Source: Paludibacteraceae bacterium
GTDB taxonomy: Bacteria > Bacteroidota > Bacteroidia > Bacteroidales > Paludibacteraceae
Assembly (NCBI GenBank): GCA_017551675.1
Contig: JAFZLC010000009.1
Coordinates: 1-64,000 of the forward strand
DNA length: 64,000 nt
Direction: 5' to 3'
The notes under the pieces were generated by a model. It saw only the letters and a program-made list of their open reading frames with translations. It did not search any database and was not told where the DNA came from. Numbering within the stretch: position 1 is the stretch's first letter; each line of letters opens with the position of its first letter. Shown piece after piece: positions 63,595 through 64,000 of this stretch. The position numbers and the translations under genes were made by a program.

Positions 63595-63664
63595 GGTGGG
63601 GTCTATAAAATAGATCCACAATTCATATTATCTTGTTTTAAAATGGTGAATTTATGGAACTCAC
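63595..63664. repeat. two inverted elements between the fusion protein and RND genes
   Basis: GTGG(g)GTCTAT aaa ATAGA(t)CCAC at 63595-63618 forms a hairpin. GGTGAATTTATGGAACTCAC at 63645-63664, overlapping the fusion protein stop, is an inverted copy of the GGTGAG-type palindrome. Confidence 0.5.
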
Positions 63665-64000
63665 TTTTTCTGGTCAATTACGTTTTTCTCAGCAGGTGCG
63701 GATACAACTTTTCCCGTATCTGGCTCATCTGTTAGAACAACTGACGAATTTATATTTGATTTAGCTGCAGCCTCCTCTTCATAAGTAGAGGTCAACACCT
63801 GAACCTTCGTACCATCGATCAAACCATTCTGACCTTGAATAACCACCTCTTTGCCTTCACAAACATCTTCAGCAAACACCTCGATGTATTTGTTGAAACG
63901 TTGACCGATTTCAACAGAGACGCGTTTTGCATATCCCTTCTCGTTTAAGAACAAATAACGATCGTTAGATCCTGACAATTTCATAACTGATTGATAAGGA
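63661..64000 (-). CDS. RND membrane fusion protein, C-terminal part (runs off the right edge)
   Basis: The open frame on the minus strand enters from the window edge and ends at 63661. It gives PYQSVMKLSGSNDRYLFLNE, then KRVSVEIGQRFNKYIEVFAED and KEVVIQGQNGLIDGTKVQVL, the barrel and membrane-proximal parts of an AcrA/HlyD-like fusion protein. The last ~35 residues (TYEEEAAAKSNINSSVVLTD ...) are a loose tail. It couples the RND pump downstream to an outer-membrane channel. The start and hairpin lie outside the window. Confidence 0.88.
   Translation of the reverse strand, partial: PYQSVMKLSGSNDRYLFLNEKGYAKRVSVEIGQRFNKYIEVFAEDVCEGKEVVIQGQNGLIDGTKVQVLTSTYEEEAAAKSNINSSVVLTDEPDTGKVVSAPAEKNVIDQKK

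Overview
The window looks like a chromosome segment from a member of the Bacteroidota (order Bacteroidales or close to it). Many start regions carry the Bacteroidota -7 promoter element TAnnTTTG. Three extracellular proteins end in type IX secretion (T9SS) sorting domains. Lipoproteins, a SusC-independent porin, YARHG, DUF1016, DUF3990/DUF3791 and BspA-like leucine-rich repeats all fit that phylum. A GH9 cellulase-type enzyme and a gingipain-family protease suggest a polymer-degrading anaerobe. No rRNA, tRNA, CRISPR array or intact insertion sequence was seen.

Left region (1-20.9 kb): a large sulfur-assimilation block built around a nitrogenase-like operon. It holds four fold-type II PLP enzymes (three cysteine-synthase-like, one cystathionine beta-synthase-like), an O-acetylhomoserine sulfhydrylase, a cystathionine gamma-lyase/synthase, a porin plus MetQ-MetN-MetI importer, a methyltransferase, and an Rrf2-family Fe-S-type repressor. 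The core runs on the minus strand: cysteine synthase - NifB (radical SAM only) - NifX-like - NifH - Cys-rich NifX-like - NifD-like - NifK-like. NifE, NifN, NifV and other nitrogen-fixation genes are absent. Three promoters share a near-palindrome (ACCTACY-N5-RGTAGGT) at the same distance upstream of the -7 box. One of them drives the cysteine synthase at the head of the nitrogenase-like operon. The natural reading is that this is a sulfur-scavenging reductase of the methylthio-alkane reductase (Mar) type, or a relative with another substrate, controlled by sulfur or cysteine status rather than by nitrogen. A small ORF ending in a Cys-cluster sits upstream of the cystathionine beta-synthase-like gene and looks like a cysteine-sensing leader peptide.

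Middle region (21-32.7 kb): housekeeping and envelope genes. These are a BspA-like lipoprotein, an acyltransferase, an outer-membrane protein, an SNF-family sodium symporter with a 46-residue membrane partner, a LysM glucosaminidase, an AddA/RecB-like helicase-nuclease, a C_GCAxxG_C_C protein and a YARHG protein.

Right-middle region (32.7-53.6 kb): an accessory island. It has a PIN toxin module, DUF2971, a paralogous gene pair, a T9SS-exported C25 protease with a fibre-like neighbour, a DUF1848 protein, an AlbA-type ATPase flanked by 49-bp direct repeats and an orphan HigA. It also has a reverse transcriptase-HD fusion with a partner gene, and a complete His-Xaa-Ser (Hxs) radical-SAM peptide-modification cluster with an exported precursor. 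A structured ~290-nt RNA with its own promoter and terminator is present twice (35.8-36.1 kb and 51.4-51.7 kb), each copy just upstream of a short operon.

Right end (53.7-64 kb): GH9 and CotH T9SS proteins, a DUF3791-DUF3990-DUF3791 module (probable ADP-ribosyltransferase toxin family), and an RND efflux operon with a PII-like protein. Products are assigned by reading the translated sequences. No database search was run.
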